Below are positions 41,911 to 50,998 of a stretch of 64,000 bases of DNA, piece after piece. The stretch comes from Roseomonas sp. KE0001 (GTDB lineage Bacteria > Pseudomonadota > Alphaproteobacteria > Acetobacterales > Acetobacteraceae): NCBI RefSeq assembly GCF_016107285.1, contig NZ_RCVQ01000001.1:186001-250000 (forward strand), given 5' to 3'. The notes beneath the pieces were generated by a model. That model was given only the letters and a program-made list of their open reading frames with translations, was not told the DNA's origin and did not search any database. The translations under genes and the position numbers were made by a program. Within the stretch, counting starts at the first letter, position 1. Each line of letters starts with the position of its first letter.

Positions 41911-43064
41911 CAGCCCGGCCGCATCCGTGCCGGCAGCGCGGCGGGGTTCGGCCCGCGCCGCTTCGCCTTGCTGAGCATCCAGGCCACGGCGGCCTGCACC
42001 ACCACGCCGGCCCCCACATAGGCGAGGTCGAAGGCGATGCCGCCGAAGCCGGTCTGCCGCAGCGCCACCCCGGTGATGCTGACCACCAGCCCGGTGCAGA
42101 AGACCGGCAGGGAATGGCGGCCCATCAGCGCCAGCGGATGGTTGGAAGCCACCCGCCGCGCCCAGCCCTGCAGCGGCGAATGCGCGACGACGTAGCACAG
42201 CGCCAGGACGTGCAGCAGCCGGGGCAGGGTCTGAAACTGCTTCTCCGGCACCGTGAGGAAGTCGGGCAGCGGCGCGAGCCATCCGGGCTGCGGCAACCCC
42301 GTGCCGCGCATCGCCACCAGCCCCAGGACCACATAGGCGAGCGCCGCGTACCAGAGCAGGCGGTGATACGGGAAGGCGTGACCGAGCCGGCTGCGGCGCT
42401 CGCCCAGCGCGAAGCCCAGCACGAAAAGGAACTGCCAGCAGAGCGGGTTGAAGAACCAGCCGCCGGGCAGCGGGTCCGAGGGCAGGTTGGTGGCGGTGAG
42501 CCCGGCCGCGACATAGAGCGCGGCGGACAGGCCGACGGCGGTGGACAGGCTGCGTGCCGCCACCGCCAGCAGCAACGGCAGGATGCCCACCAGGACGAAG
42601 TAGAGCGGCAGGATGTTCAGGAAGCCGGGCTGATAGCGCAGGGTGACGGCCGCGACCAGGGCCGTCGCCGGGTCCAGGATCAGCGGCTCGAGCGCGATCA
42701 CCGTGAACAATCCGGCGTCACCGGTGCGGATGACCCCGAGGGAGAACACGGCAGCGCCCAGCACCACCAGCGCCAAGTGGGTGATGTAGAGTTTCACCGA
42801 CCGGCTCATCAGCGCCATCGACACACCGAGGCGGTCGCCATCCGCGTACCTGCGGAAATACGCCGCGGCGGCGGCATAGCCGGCGAAGAGCACGAACAGG
42901 TCGGCGGCGTCCGAGAAGCCGAAGTTCTTGTGCGTGAACTGCTCGAGGACATTGCCGGAGACATGGTTGACGAAGATCGTGACGAGGGCGAGGCCGCGCC
43001 AGACATCGACGGCGGTGTCGCGCCTGCCGCCGCCTCCCGCCCCCTCGCTCTCGAATGGCGCCAT
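41910..43064 (-). CDS. OpgC-type acyltransferase (integral membrane)
   Basis: A 384-residue membrane protein with roughly ten hydrophobic helices. 'RDTAVDVWRGLALVTIFVNH' at the N-terminus and 'FSDAADLFVLFAGYAAAAAY' are OpgC hallmarks (the RG...H region is shared with acyltransferase 3 proteins). OpgC adds succinyl or other acyl groups to osmoregulated periplasmic glucans; no opgG/opgH gene is near. The start at 43064 is the Met just before the conserved segment. The downstream SGNH hydrolase overlaps by one base. Confidence 0.85.
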   Translation of the reverse strand: MAPFESEGAGGGGRRDTAVDVWRGLALVTIFVNHVSGNVLEQFTHKNFGFSDAADLFVLFAGYAAAAAYFRRYADGDRLGVSMALMSRSVKLYITHLALVVLGAAVFSLGVIRTGDAGLFTVIALEPLILDPATALVAAVTLRYQPGFLNILPLYFVLVGILPLLLAVAARSLSTAVGLSAALYVAAGLTATNLPSDPLPGGWFFNPLCWQFLFVLGFALGERRSRLGHAFPYHRLLWYAALAYVVLGLVAMRGTGLPQPGWLAPLPDFLTVPEKQFQTLPRLLHVLALCYVVAHSPLQGWARRVASNHPLALMGRHSLPVFCTGLVVSITGVALRQTGFGGIAFDLAYVGAGVVVQAAVAWMLSKAKRRGPNPAALPARMRPG

Positions 43065-43217
43065 GCCTGATCCTCGTGCCCTTCCGCCGGAAACGCCGCC
43101 GGGTCGGGTCGCCCTCTGGGATGGTCCCATGGGGCCGCCCGCGGGCCGGTTGCCTGCGCCTGTTCCTTCAACGCCGCAACCGGCGGTGGGTTATCGTGAC
43201 GAAAGATTGCCGGACGT

Positions 43218-44108
43218 TCAGGAACGGGCCAGCAGGGCGGCCGCCTCATCCGGCGGCAGCAGGTCCACGCCGACCTCCAGGCTGTGCCGCCCGCCGCCCA
43301 GGATGATGCCGCGGAGCGGCGAGATGTCGCTGAAGTCCCGGCCCCATCCGAGCACGACATGCTCGTCCCGCACGATCAGGTCGTTCGTCGGGTCAAGGTC
43401 CACCCAGCCCAGGCCCGGCCCCATCCAGGCGCCGACCCAGGCATGCGACTGGTCCGATCCCAGCCGGCGTTGCTGACCGGGGGGCGTGAAGGTGCGGATA
43501 TAGCCCGAGACGTAGCGCGCCGGCAGGCCGAGGCCGCGCAGGCCGCAGATCATCAGATGCGTGAAGTCCTGGCAGACGCCTGCGCGTTGCGCCAGGATCT
43601 GCGTCACCGTCGTCGAGATGCCGGTCACGCCGGCGCGGAAGCTGAACTCGCGGCGGATGCGGGCCTTCAGCTCCAGCAGCCCCTCCAGCACCGGCCGGCC
43701 GGGCGGGAAGGAGGGGGCGACATAGTCCCGCGCCCCCACATGCTCCGGCAGCATGGGCGACGGATAGGTGAACTCCGCCGCCTCGGCATCGCCGGCCGCC
43801 GCCTCGACGACCGCTTCCCAGGCGGGAGTATCGGCCACCGCGGGCGCGGGCGGGAACTCCACCGCCACCTCGGATTCGGCCACCACCTCGAAGCGGGTAT
43901 GCGGCCGGTCCAGGAACAGCCAGGTGACGCGGTTGCCGAAATGGTCCGTGGCGGTGGAGATCCGCGTCGGCTCCGGCGTGCAGGCCAGGCTGTCCCAGAG
44001 GACGCGCTGGTGCGGCAGCGGGCGCGGCGAGAGATGCAGCTGCTGCGTCGCCAGATCCACCGGCTCGGTATAGCGGTAGAGGGTGGAGTGCCGGACGCGC
44101 CAGTTCAT
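43218..44108 (-). CDS. Transglutaminase-like cysteine protease-fold protein
   Basis: A 296-residue cytoplasmic protein with a Bact_transglu_N domain (about 1-90) and a transglutaminase core. The triad is Cys179 ('AGVCQDFTHLMICGLRGLG'), His222 ('SDQSHAWVGAWMG') and Asp237 ('GWVDLDPTND'). It overlaps the upstream ATP-grasp/alpha-E gene by four bases. In comparative genomics these three-gene clusters are linked to peptide ligation or cleavage, but no biochemical role is established. Possible substrates are peptide or amide tags on small molecules or proteins. Confidence 0.87.
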   Translation of the reverse strand: MNWRVRHSTLYRYTEPVDLATQQLHLSPRPLPHQRVLWDSLACTPEPTRISTATDHFGNRVTWLFLDRPHTRFEVVAESEVAVEFPPAPAVADTPAWEAVVEAAAGDAEAAEFTYPSPMLPEHVGARDYVAPSFPPGRPVLEGLLELKARIRREFSFRAGVTGISTTVTQILAQRAGVCQDFTHLMICGLRGLGLPARYVSGYIRTFTPPGQQRRLGSDQSHAWVGAWMGPGLGWVDLDPTNDLIVRDEHVVLGWGRDFSDISPLRGIILGGGRHSLEVGVDLLPPDEAAALLARS

Positions 44109-46627
44109 GCGGTGCCCCAGAACTGCATGACCGGCTCGGGCTCGGCCATCTCGGGCCCCAGCGTCTGGGCGGGAGGCAGCAGGGCGAAGTAGCGGCGGTA
44201 GATGGTGTCGGAGAGGCCGGCGATCTCGCCCTCCATGGCGGCGAGCCGGGGCGCCAGGGCGACGGCCGCGCCGGCGCCGTCGCGCGCCGCCAGGATGGCG
44301 GGCGGCATGGCCTCGGTCTCGGCCATCAGGGCGCGCACCTGGGGCAGCAGGCTGTCCTCCGGCTCGCCGCCCAGATCCTGCACGAGATGCAGCATGGCCT
44401 GGAGCTGGAAGGCCAGGCCGCGCGGATTGCCCGGATCGGCCAGCACCAGGTCGAGCGCCGGGGCAGCCTGCAGCACGCCCATGTAGCGGTTGCGGTAGGT
44501 GATGACGGAATCGCAGAGCTCGAGCGCCAGCCGCAGGCCGGTCTCGGCCCGCGCGGCCGGCTGGTCGAGCGCGATGCCGAGCTGCAGGACGATGCCGCGG
44601 GCCCGCTCGATGCGGCGGCCGAGGTCGAGGAAGGCATAGCCGCCGGCCCGCACCATGTTCTCGGCGGCGACCCCGGCAACGCCGGCGGAATAGCGCACCG
44701 CGCCGCCCAGCGCCTCCTCCAGCCCCTGCAGCCCGCGATGCTGCGCCGCCGCCTGGACCTGGACGGCGCGCAGCGGCAGGGTGAAGAGGCTGTGCATGTC
44801 CCCCGTCATGCGGTCGCGCACCGCCTCGACCAGCCGGCTGATCTCCTCGAACAGGTTGCCCAGCGCGCCGCCCTTCTGCAGGGCGCGCCACAGGGCCGGC
44901 TGCAGCGCGGCGGGGGCGGCGCCGTTGGGCATGTCCTCGGGCCGGACGAGGCGGGCATGGCGCAGCATGGCGGCGAGGGCGGACAGCTCGGCCATCTCGC
45001 GCGGCAGCAGGGGGCCGCGATCCAGCCGCGCCAGGGCGGCGCGCATCAGCCGTGCGCCGCTCTCCATCCGCTCGACATAGCGGCCGAGCCAGAACAGGTT
45101 GTCGGCCACCCGGCTGGGCAGGTCGCCGGTGGCGCGGCGGATCGCCAGCGGCGGGTGCGGCAGGGCGGAGGGGCCGAGGATCTGCGCCCCCTCCTCGCTG
45201 AGCACCCAGACATCCTTGGCCAGGCCACGCACCGGCAGCGGCGCGGAAAGGCTCTCGCCCGGCGCCATCACCCGGGCCAGCCCGCCCGGCATGACCTGCC
45301 ACTCCTGCCCGTCCTGGATCAGGTAGAGGCGCAACATGACGGGCTGCGGCACCAGCCGCCCCTCCTCGGCCACCGGAGCCTGGGAGGGCTGCACGTCGCG
45401 CGAGGCGGCGAAGTCCCGCGGCTGGCGGGCGATCCGCTCGAGCAGGGCCTCGCGCGCGGCGGGCTCCATCCGGTCGGGGTTGCGGCCGGGCCGGGTGGCG
45501 TCATGCGCCGAGCGGATCACCCATTCGCCCGGCTCGCGCAGCACCATCGCCCGGGCCTCGCCGTCGATCAGCCAGTGGGTCTCGACCGAGGGCAGCAGCA
45601 GCGGTTCGCCGAGCAGCCGCCGGCAGAGGGCGGGCATCAGCGCGGCCAGCGCGGGCGCCTCGGCCAGGCCGCAGCCGGGGGCGTTGAAGACACGCACGGC
45701 GCCATGCCGCATGGCGTCCATCAGCCCGGGAACGCCCGGCGCGTGGCCGCCGAATTCCAGCGGATCGAGGTCGCGGCCATCCATGCGGCGCAGCAGGACA
45801 TCGACCGGCTGCAGGCCCTTCAGGGTCTTGAGGCAGACGCTGCCGCCTCGCAGGGCGAGGTCGCCCGGCTCGGCCAGGGCGCAGGACAGCTCGCGCGCCA
45901 GCAGCACATGCTCGAACCACAGCGGATGCCGGACCCCGGGGGTCAGCAGGGCGATATTGGCGTTCTCCCGCCCCGACGGGGCCAGGCGTTGCAGCGCGTC
46001 CTGCCAGCGGTCGAAGAAGGGCTGCAACGGCTGCACCTGCTGGGCGCGGAAGAGCTGCGGCAGCACCCGGCCCAGCATGCGCCGGTTCTCCTGCGCGTGG
46101 CCGAGGCCGGCGGCCCGGCTGGTGCGGTCCGCCACCACCTGCCAGCCGCCCGCGCCGTCGCGCACCAGGTCGGCGGCATAGGATTGCAGCAGGGGCAGCC
46201 GCGGCGGATGCGTGGCGCTGCGGCAGGGGCGCAGGAAATTGGCGTTGGCGAAGACCAGGCCCGGCGGCACCAGGCCCTCGGCCAGCAGATGCTGCGGCCC
46301 GTAGAGATCGGCCAGTACCAGTTCCAGCAGGCGGGCCCGCTGGGTCAGGCCGGCGGCCAGCCGGTCGAACTCGGCGGCGGGCAACGGCAGCGGCACCGGA
46401 TCGCACCGCCAGGACCGGGCGGGCGCCTCGCCGGAGATGCCCGGCAGCATCGAGGTGATGCCCTCATCCTCGGAGGCGCGGTCCAGCCGCCGCCTCGCCT
46501 CGATCAGGCCGTTTCCGGCCTGGTCCTGGGGCAGGTCGGCCAGGGCCGAGAGCACGCCGCGCCAGTGCGGGCGGACACGACCATGGCCATCGACCATCTC
46601 GTCCGGCGAGGGCGGCAGGGCATTCAC
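44105..46627 (-). CDS. Circularly permuted ATP-grasp plus alpha-E domain protein
   Basis: An 840-residue fusion of CP-ATP-grasp (COG2308-like, roughly residues 60-490) with an all-helical alpha-E domain (COG2307-like, about 505-830). ATP-grasp segments include 'LELVLADLYGPQHLLAEGLV', 'VFNAPGCGLAEAPALAALMP' and 'SLSAPLPVRGLAKDVWVLSE'; alpha-E begins at 'RVADNLFWLGRYVERMESGA'. In many bacteria these domains are encoded by two genes, so the fusion is worth noting. Predicted to ligate an amino acid or peptide through an acylphosphate; substrate not known. Its 5' end starts 13 bases after the 1145-residue gene stop. Confidence 0.86.
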   Translation of the reverse strand: MNALPPSPDEMVDGHGRVRPHWRGVLSALADLPQDQAGNGLIEARRRLDRASEDEGITSMLPGISGEAPARSWRCDPVPLPLPAAEFDRLAAGLTQRARLLELVLADLYGPQHLLAEGLVPPGLVFANANFLRPCRSATHPPRLPLLQSYAADLVRDGAGGWQVVADRTSRAAGLGHAQENRRMLGRVLPQLFRAQQVQPLQPFFDRWQDALQRLAPSGRENANIALLTPGVRHPLWFEHVLLARELSCALAEPGDLALRGGSVCLKTLKGLQPVDVLLRRMDGRDLDPLEFGGHAPGVPGLMDAMRHGAVRVFNAPGCGLAEAPALAALMPALCRRLLGEPLLLPSVETHWLIDGEARAMVLREPGEWVIRSAHDATRPGRNPDRMEPAAREALLERIARQPRDFAASRDVQPSQAPVAEEGRLVPQPVMLRLYLIQDGQEWQVMPGGLARVMAPGESLSAPLPVRGLAKDVWVLSEEGAQILGPSALPHPPLAIRRATGDLPSRVADNLFWLGRYVERMESGARLMRAALARLDRGPLLPREMAELSALAAMLRHARLVRPEDMPNGAAPAALQPALWRALQKGGALGNLFEEISRLVEAVRDRMTGDMHSLFTLPLRAVQVQAAAQHRGLQGLEEALGGAVRYSAGVAGVAAENMVRAGGYAFLDLGRRIERARGIVLQLGIALDQPAARAETGLRLALELCDSVITYRNRYMGVLQAAPALDLVLADPGNPRGLAFQLQAMLHLVQDLGGEPEDSLLPQVRALMAETEAMPPAILAARDGAGAAVALAPRLAAMEGEIAGLSDTIYRRYFALLPPAQTLGPEMAEPEPVMQFWGTA

Positions 46628-46640
46628 CCTGCGGGCGCTA

Positions 46641-49600
46641 TCACGCGAAACGCCGCAGGTCGAGCGTCCTGCGCAGCTCCGGCGAGTCGATCACCACCGG
46701 GGCCGGGCTGGTGCCGGGGCTGTGGCCGAAGGGGAAGAAGCGGGCGCGGCGCCGGGCCTCGGCCTCGTTGGCATTGACCGGGAAGCGCTCGTAGTTGCGC
46801 CCGCCCGGATGCGCCACATGGTGGGTGAAGCCGCCGAGGGAGCGGCCCGTCCAGCTGTCCCAGAGGTCGAAGATCAGCGGTGTCTGCGCGCCGATCGCCG
46901 GATGCAGCGCCGAGGGCGGCGCCCAGGCCTTGAAGCGCACCCCGGCGACGAACTCGCCCGCCCTGCCGGTGGGTGCCATGGGCAGGGCGCGGCCGTTCAC
47001 CGCCAGCGTGAACCGCTCCGGGGCGAAGCCGGTGGCGCGCAACTGCAGGCGCTCCGTGCTGCTGTCCACGTAGCGCGCCGTGCCGGAGCCGGTGCTCTCC
47101 TCGCCCAGCACGTGCCAGGGCTCCAGGGCGTGCCGCAGCTCCAGCCCGACCCCATGCAGCGCGACCTCGCCGACCTGCGGGAAGCGGAAGGCGAAATGCG
47201 GGTCGAACCAGGCGGCCTCCAGGGGGGCGCCGAGGCCCCGCAACTCCTCGATGGCATCGGCGAAGTCCTGCCAGGCGTAGTGCGGCAGCATGAAGTCGTC
47301 GTGCAGCCGGGTGCCCCAGCGGACCAGCCGCCGCTCATAGGGGTGCTGCCAGAAGGCGGCCACGGCGGCGCGCATCAACAGCATCTGGGCGGCCGACATC
47401 TGCGGGGCGGGCGGCATCTCGAAGGCGCGGAACTCGACCAGGCCGCGCCGCCCCGCGCTCGAATCCGGTGAATACATCTTGTCGATGCAGAACTCGGTGC
47501 GGTGCGTGTTGCCGGTCATGTCGGCCAGGATGTTGCGGAACAGCCGGTCGGTCAGCCAGGGCGGCACCGGCTGGAAAGGCCTGATCTGCTGGAAGGCGAT
47601 CTCGAGGTCGTTCAGCGAATCCTGCCGCGCCTCGTCGATGCGGGGATGCTGGCTGGTCGGACCGATGAACAGGCCGGAGAAGAGGAAGCTCAGGCTCGGA
47701 TGGTTGTGCCAGAAGCCGAGCAGGGACTTCAGCAGGTCCGGCCGGCGCAGGAAGGGGCTCTCCGCCGCCGTCTCGCCGCCCATCACCACATGGTTGCCGC
47801 CGCCGGTGCCGACATGGCGGCCGTCCAGCATGAACTTCTCGGCCGCCAGCCCTTCCTCGCGCGCCAGAGCATAGAGCTGCTCGGTGCGGGCGACGTGTTC
47901 GGGCCAGCTTGTCGAGGGGTGGATGTTCACCTCGATCACGCCGGGATCGGGGGTGACCGAGAAGCTGTTGAGCCGCGGGTCGGAGGGCGGGCCATAGCCC
48001 TCCAGGATGACGCGGCGCCGCAGGGCGGCGGCGGTGTCCTCGATGGCGGCGCAGAGGTCGAGCCAGTCCTCCAGCGCGTAGAGCGGCGGGAAGAAGACAT
48101 GCATCCGCCCCTCCCGCGCCTCGACTGCGAGCGCGGTGCGGACCAGGTCCGGTTCCGGCCGGCCGGCCAGCGGGCGGGCCTCCGGGTAGGGCGCGCGGAC
48201 GCCGCCCGGCAGCGGGGTGGGGCGGCCCTGGCGCAGGCTGGCGGCGGAGGGCAGGGGGCCGGGCGGCGGGCCGCGCTCGAAGCCCATGCCGGTGTGGCTG
48301 ACGCGGTCCGCCTCGGTGTCGTGCACCCCCTGGCCGTGCACCGGCACGCCGCCTGCCTCCGTGGCGCGCTGTCGGAAGGACTGCGCCGGCGGCAGGGCCT
48401 GGCGCGGCGCGAAGGGATCGACCTCGAACTGCGCCGGGATGCTGGCCGCATCGGCCCAGGGCAGGCTGTCGAGCGGCAGGCGGAAGCCGAGCGGACTGTC
48501 GCCGGGGATCAGGAAGATCGGGTCGTCCTCGCGGAAGAACCAGCGGCCTGTCTCCCAGGCCCGGCCGTCGGCGCGGCTGCGCAACGGCAGCACCGAGCCG
48601 ACGCTGGCCGCCAACCCCTGGCCGAAGACGCGCGCCAGCCGGGCGCGCTCCAGCGGGTCCCGCAGCCTGGAATCCTCGGCGATGACATTCGCCGGGAGCC
48701 GGTTCTCCTTCCAGAGATGATAGTGGATATCCTCATGCGCCGGATGCACGTGGCGCGGATCGAGGCCGAGGCGCAGCGCCAGGGCGGCGGCGAACTCCGC
48801 CGCGTCGGCCGCCGTGGCGTCGTCCACATGGTCGTCATCGGCGAGCCAGGCGGGGTCGGTCCAGACCGGCTCGCCATCCTTGCGCCAGAAGGCGTTCAGC
48901 GCCCAGCGCGGCAGCTGCTCGCCGGGGTAGTGCTTGCCCATGGCGTATTGCACCACGCCGCCCGGCGCCCAGAGCGGCATCAGCCGGTCGAGCAGCCGCC
49001 CGGCCAGCCGGCGCTTGGTCGGGCCGAGGGCGGCGGTGTTCCACTCCTCCCCCTCCTGGTCGGAGGCGGAGACGAAGGTCGGCTCGCCCCCCATGGTGAG
49101 GCGGATGCCGCCCCGCTGCAGCTGCGCGTCCACCGTCTCGCCGGCCTGCAGGATCGCCTGCCAGGTCGCATCGGAATAGGGCTTGGTGACGCGCGGCGTC
49201 TCGCGCACCCGGGCCACCTCCATGGCGAAGTCGAAGCTGACCTCCGCCTTGGTCATCAGGCCGCTGATCGGCGCGGCGGATTGCGGCTCCGGCGTCGCGG
49301 CCAGCGGGATGTGGCCCTCGCCGGCCATCAGCCCCGAGGTGGCATCGAGCCCGACCCAGCCGGCGCCGGGCAGGTAGACCTCGGCCCAGGCGTGCAGGTC
49401 GGTGAAATCGGCGGCGGGGCCTTCCGGCCCCTCCAGCGGCTTCTGGTCGGCGACGAGCTGGATCAGGTAGCCGGAGACGAAGCGGGCCGCGAAGCCGAGG
49501 TTGCGCAGCAGCTGCACCAGGAGCCAGGCGCTGTCGCGGCAGGAGCCCTTGCCGTTGCCGAGCGTCTCCTCCGCCTCCCAGACGCCAGGCTCCATGCGGA

Positions 49601-50078
49601 CGATGTAGGAGACGCGCTCGCCGATGCGCCGGTTCAGGTCCATCAGCAGGCCGACCGTGCCCTGCTCGCCGCGCGGCACCTCGTCGAGCAGGGCCCGCAG
49701 CAGCGGCCCCGGCGCCGGGACCCTGCGGAACGGCGCCAGCTCCTGCTCCAGCACCGGGTCGTAGCTGAAGGGCCAGGTCTCGGCCTCGGGCTCGAGGAAG
49801 AAGTCGAAGGGATTGATCGTGGCCATGTCGGCCACGAGGTCCACCGTCACGTCGAAATGCGTCACCGGCTCCGGGAAGACCACGCGGGCCAGGAAGTTGC
49901 CCTGCGGGTCCTGCTGCCAGTTCAGGAAATGCGGCTTCGGCGCGATCGTCAGCGCATAGGAGAGGATCGGCGTTCGGGCGTGCGGGGCGGGCCGCAGCCG
50001 GATGGTCTGCGGCCCGAGCGTGACCGGACGGTCATAGCGGTAGCTGGTGCGATGGGTCAGCGCGACGTGGATGGACAT
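46641..50078 (-). CDS. Transglutaminase plus DUF2126 (amidoligase-like) large protein
   Basis: A 1145-residue cytoplasmic protein. Residues 1-90 are the N-terminal transglutaminase-associated domain; the core has Cys180 ('GNGKGSCRDSAWLLVQLLRN'), His229 ('DLHAWAEVYLPG') and Asp245. From about residue 340 to 1130 is DUF2126, proposed to be an amidoligase of the glutamine-synthetase-like fold ('GIRLTMGGEPTFVSA', 'HTGTGGGNH'-type 'DGRHVGTGGGNHVVMGG', 'TEFCIDKMYSPDS'). With the ATP-grasp/alpha-E and transglutaminase genes it forms the classical three-protein set. Function: unknown peptide or amide synthesis. No peptide precursor gene is seen adjacent. Confidence 0.88.
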   Translation of the reverse strand: MSIHVALTHRTSYRYDRPVTLGPQTIRLRPAPHARTPILSYALTIAPKPHFLNWQQDPQGNFLARVVFPEPVTHFDVTVDLVADMATINPFDFFLEPEAETWPFSYDPVLEQELAPFRRVPAPGPLLRALLDEVPRGEQGTVGLLMDLNRRIGERVSYIVRMEPGVWEAEETLGNGKGSCRDSAWLLVQLLRNLGFAARFVSGYLIQLVADQKPLEGPEGPAADFTDLHAWAEVYLPGAGWVGLDATSGLMAGEGHIPLAATPEPQSAAPISGLMTKAEVSFDFAMEVARVRETPRVTKPYSDATWQAILQAGETVDAQLQRGGIRLTMGGEPTFVSASDQEGEEWNTAALGPTKRRLAGRLLDRLMPLWAPGGVVQYAMGKHYPGEQLPRWALNAFWRKDGEPVWTDPAWLADDDHVDDATAADAAEFAAALALRLGLDPRHVHPAHEDIHYHLWKENRLPANVIAEDSRLRDPLERARLARVFGQGLAASVGSVLPLRSRADGRAWETGRWFFREDDPIFLIPGDSPLGFRLPLDSLPWADAASIPAQFEVDPFAPRQALPPAQSFRQRATEAGGVPVHGQGVHDTEADRVSHTGMGFERGPPPGPLPSAASLRQGRPTPLPGGVRAPYPEARPLAGRPEPDLVRTALAVEAREGRMHVFFPPLYALEDWLDLCAAIEDTAAALRRRVILEGYGPPSDPRLNSFSVTPDPGVIEVNIHPSTSWPEHVARTEQLYALAREEGLAAEKFMLDGRHVGTGGGNHVVMGGETAAESPFLRRPDLLKSLLGFWHNHPSLSFLFSGLFIGPTSQHPRIDEARQDSLNDLEIAFQQIRPFQPVPPWLTDRLFRNILADMTGNTHRTEFCIDKMYSPDSSAGRRGLVEFRAFEMPPAPQMSAAQMLLMRAAVAAFWQHPYERRLVRWGTRLHDDFMLPHYAWQDFADAIEELRGLGAPLEAAWFDPHFAFRFPQVGEVALHGVGLELRHALEPWHVLGEESTGSGTARYVDSSTERLQLRATGFAPERFTLAVNGRALPMAPTGRAGEFVAGVRFKAWAPPSALHPAIGAQTPLIFDLWDSWTGRSLGGFTHHVAHPGGRNYERFPVNANEAEARRRARFFPFGHSPGTSPAPVVIDSPELRRTLDLRRFA

Positions 50079-50180
50079 GCAGGCTCCCGGCAGGACTTCC
50101 TGCGATGCAGCATAGGCATGGCCTTGGCGGCGGTGGAACGGTTCCTGTTCCGGAATTCGCCCGGGCGCGCCGATTCCGGC

Positions 50181-50735
50181 TCAGCGGCGGGGCGAACCGT
50201 CCATGCGGCGCAACTCCGCGTTGACCGCGCCTGCCGCCTCCGAGGCACGCGGCAGGCGCGGCAGGGCGGACAGGCGGCGCAGGGTGGCGGCGCCGCCGAG
50301 GGTGAAGTCGGGGCCGGAGAGGGCGGCCTCGGCGCTGGCCATGCGGCCGTCGCGCACCGCAGCGGCGGCCTGCCGCAGCGCCGCCATCACCGCCTCCGGC
50401 GCCGCGTCGCGTCGGATGCCGAGGTGATCGCGCGCCTGGTCCCGCGCCTGTTGGAGCTGGATCACGACGGTGGGGGAGACCTGGGCGGTGTAGAAGGGGT
50501 CGGTCGCCAGCGCCTGGGCCAGGAACTCGATCTGCACCAGGGCCAGCGCCGCCTGGTCCGGCTGGCCCTGCCAACGCGAGAGGTCGCCGAACTGCCGCGG
50601 CGCATTGAGCGCGGCGCCGCGGACCGGGTCGCCGAAGCCCCAGAGGTGGCTCCGCGCCGCGTCGTCGGCGCAGGCGGCGAGCAGGGCCAGGGGAAAGGCC
50701 AGGGGAAGGGCGGAGAGCAGGGCGCGGCGCTTCAT
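50181..50735 (-). CDS. Putative lipoprotein of unknown function
   Basis: A 184-residue protein with a lipoprotein signal: MKRR, a hydrophobic stretch and the lipobox 'LLAACADD' with Cys22. The rest is helical and Ala/Arg-rich ('LALVQIEFLAQALATDPF', 'VVIQLQQARDQARDHLGI') and not a family I recognise. It ends about 100 bases before the large transglutaminase/DUF2126 gene and is divergent from hisZ, with 263 bases between the starts of the lipoprotein and hisZ. Confidence 0.75.
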   Translation of the reverse strand: MKRRALLSALPLAFPLALLAACADDAARSHLWGFGDPVRGAALNAPRQFGDLSRWQGQPDQAALALVQIEFLAQALATDPFYTAQVSPTVVIQLQQARDQARDHLGIRRDAAPEAVMAALRQAAAAVRDGRMASAEAALSGPDFTLGGAATLRRLSALPRLPRASEAAGAVNAELRRMDGSPRR

Positions 50736-50998
50736 GCCCGCAGGATAGGCCTTTCCACCCTCCGATCCCAACCATGCTTGCGTGACCGCCCGCGCCGGCT
50801 GCGGTGCTTCCCTGCGCGATCCGCCCTTGCCCGGCGCGCCCGCCGCTGCCACACAGCCGCCGCCCGTGCATTGCGGCGTGCCGCCCGCGCGGCGCGGTGC
50901 TAAAGCCGGGCAGCCGCTCCGGCCGCCGTGCTCCGCGCCCCGGATGCGGCACCTCGCGCAGACCCTCACGGACCCACGGTGCATCCGGCCCAGGACCC

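Noticed and set aside
47502-50903. 1133-codon plus-strand frame opposite the DUF2126 gene
   Set aside because: The minus strand carries the transglutaminase and DUF2126 motifs; the plus frame is a GC-bias shadow.
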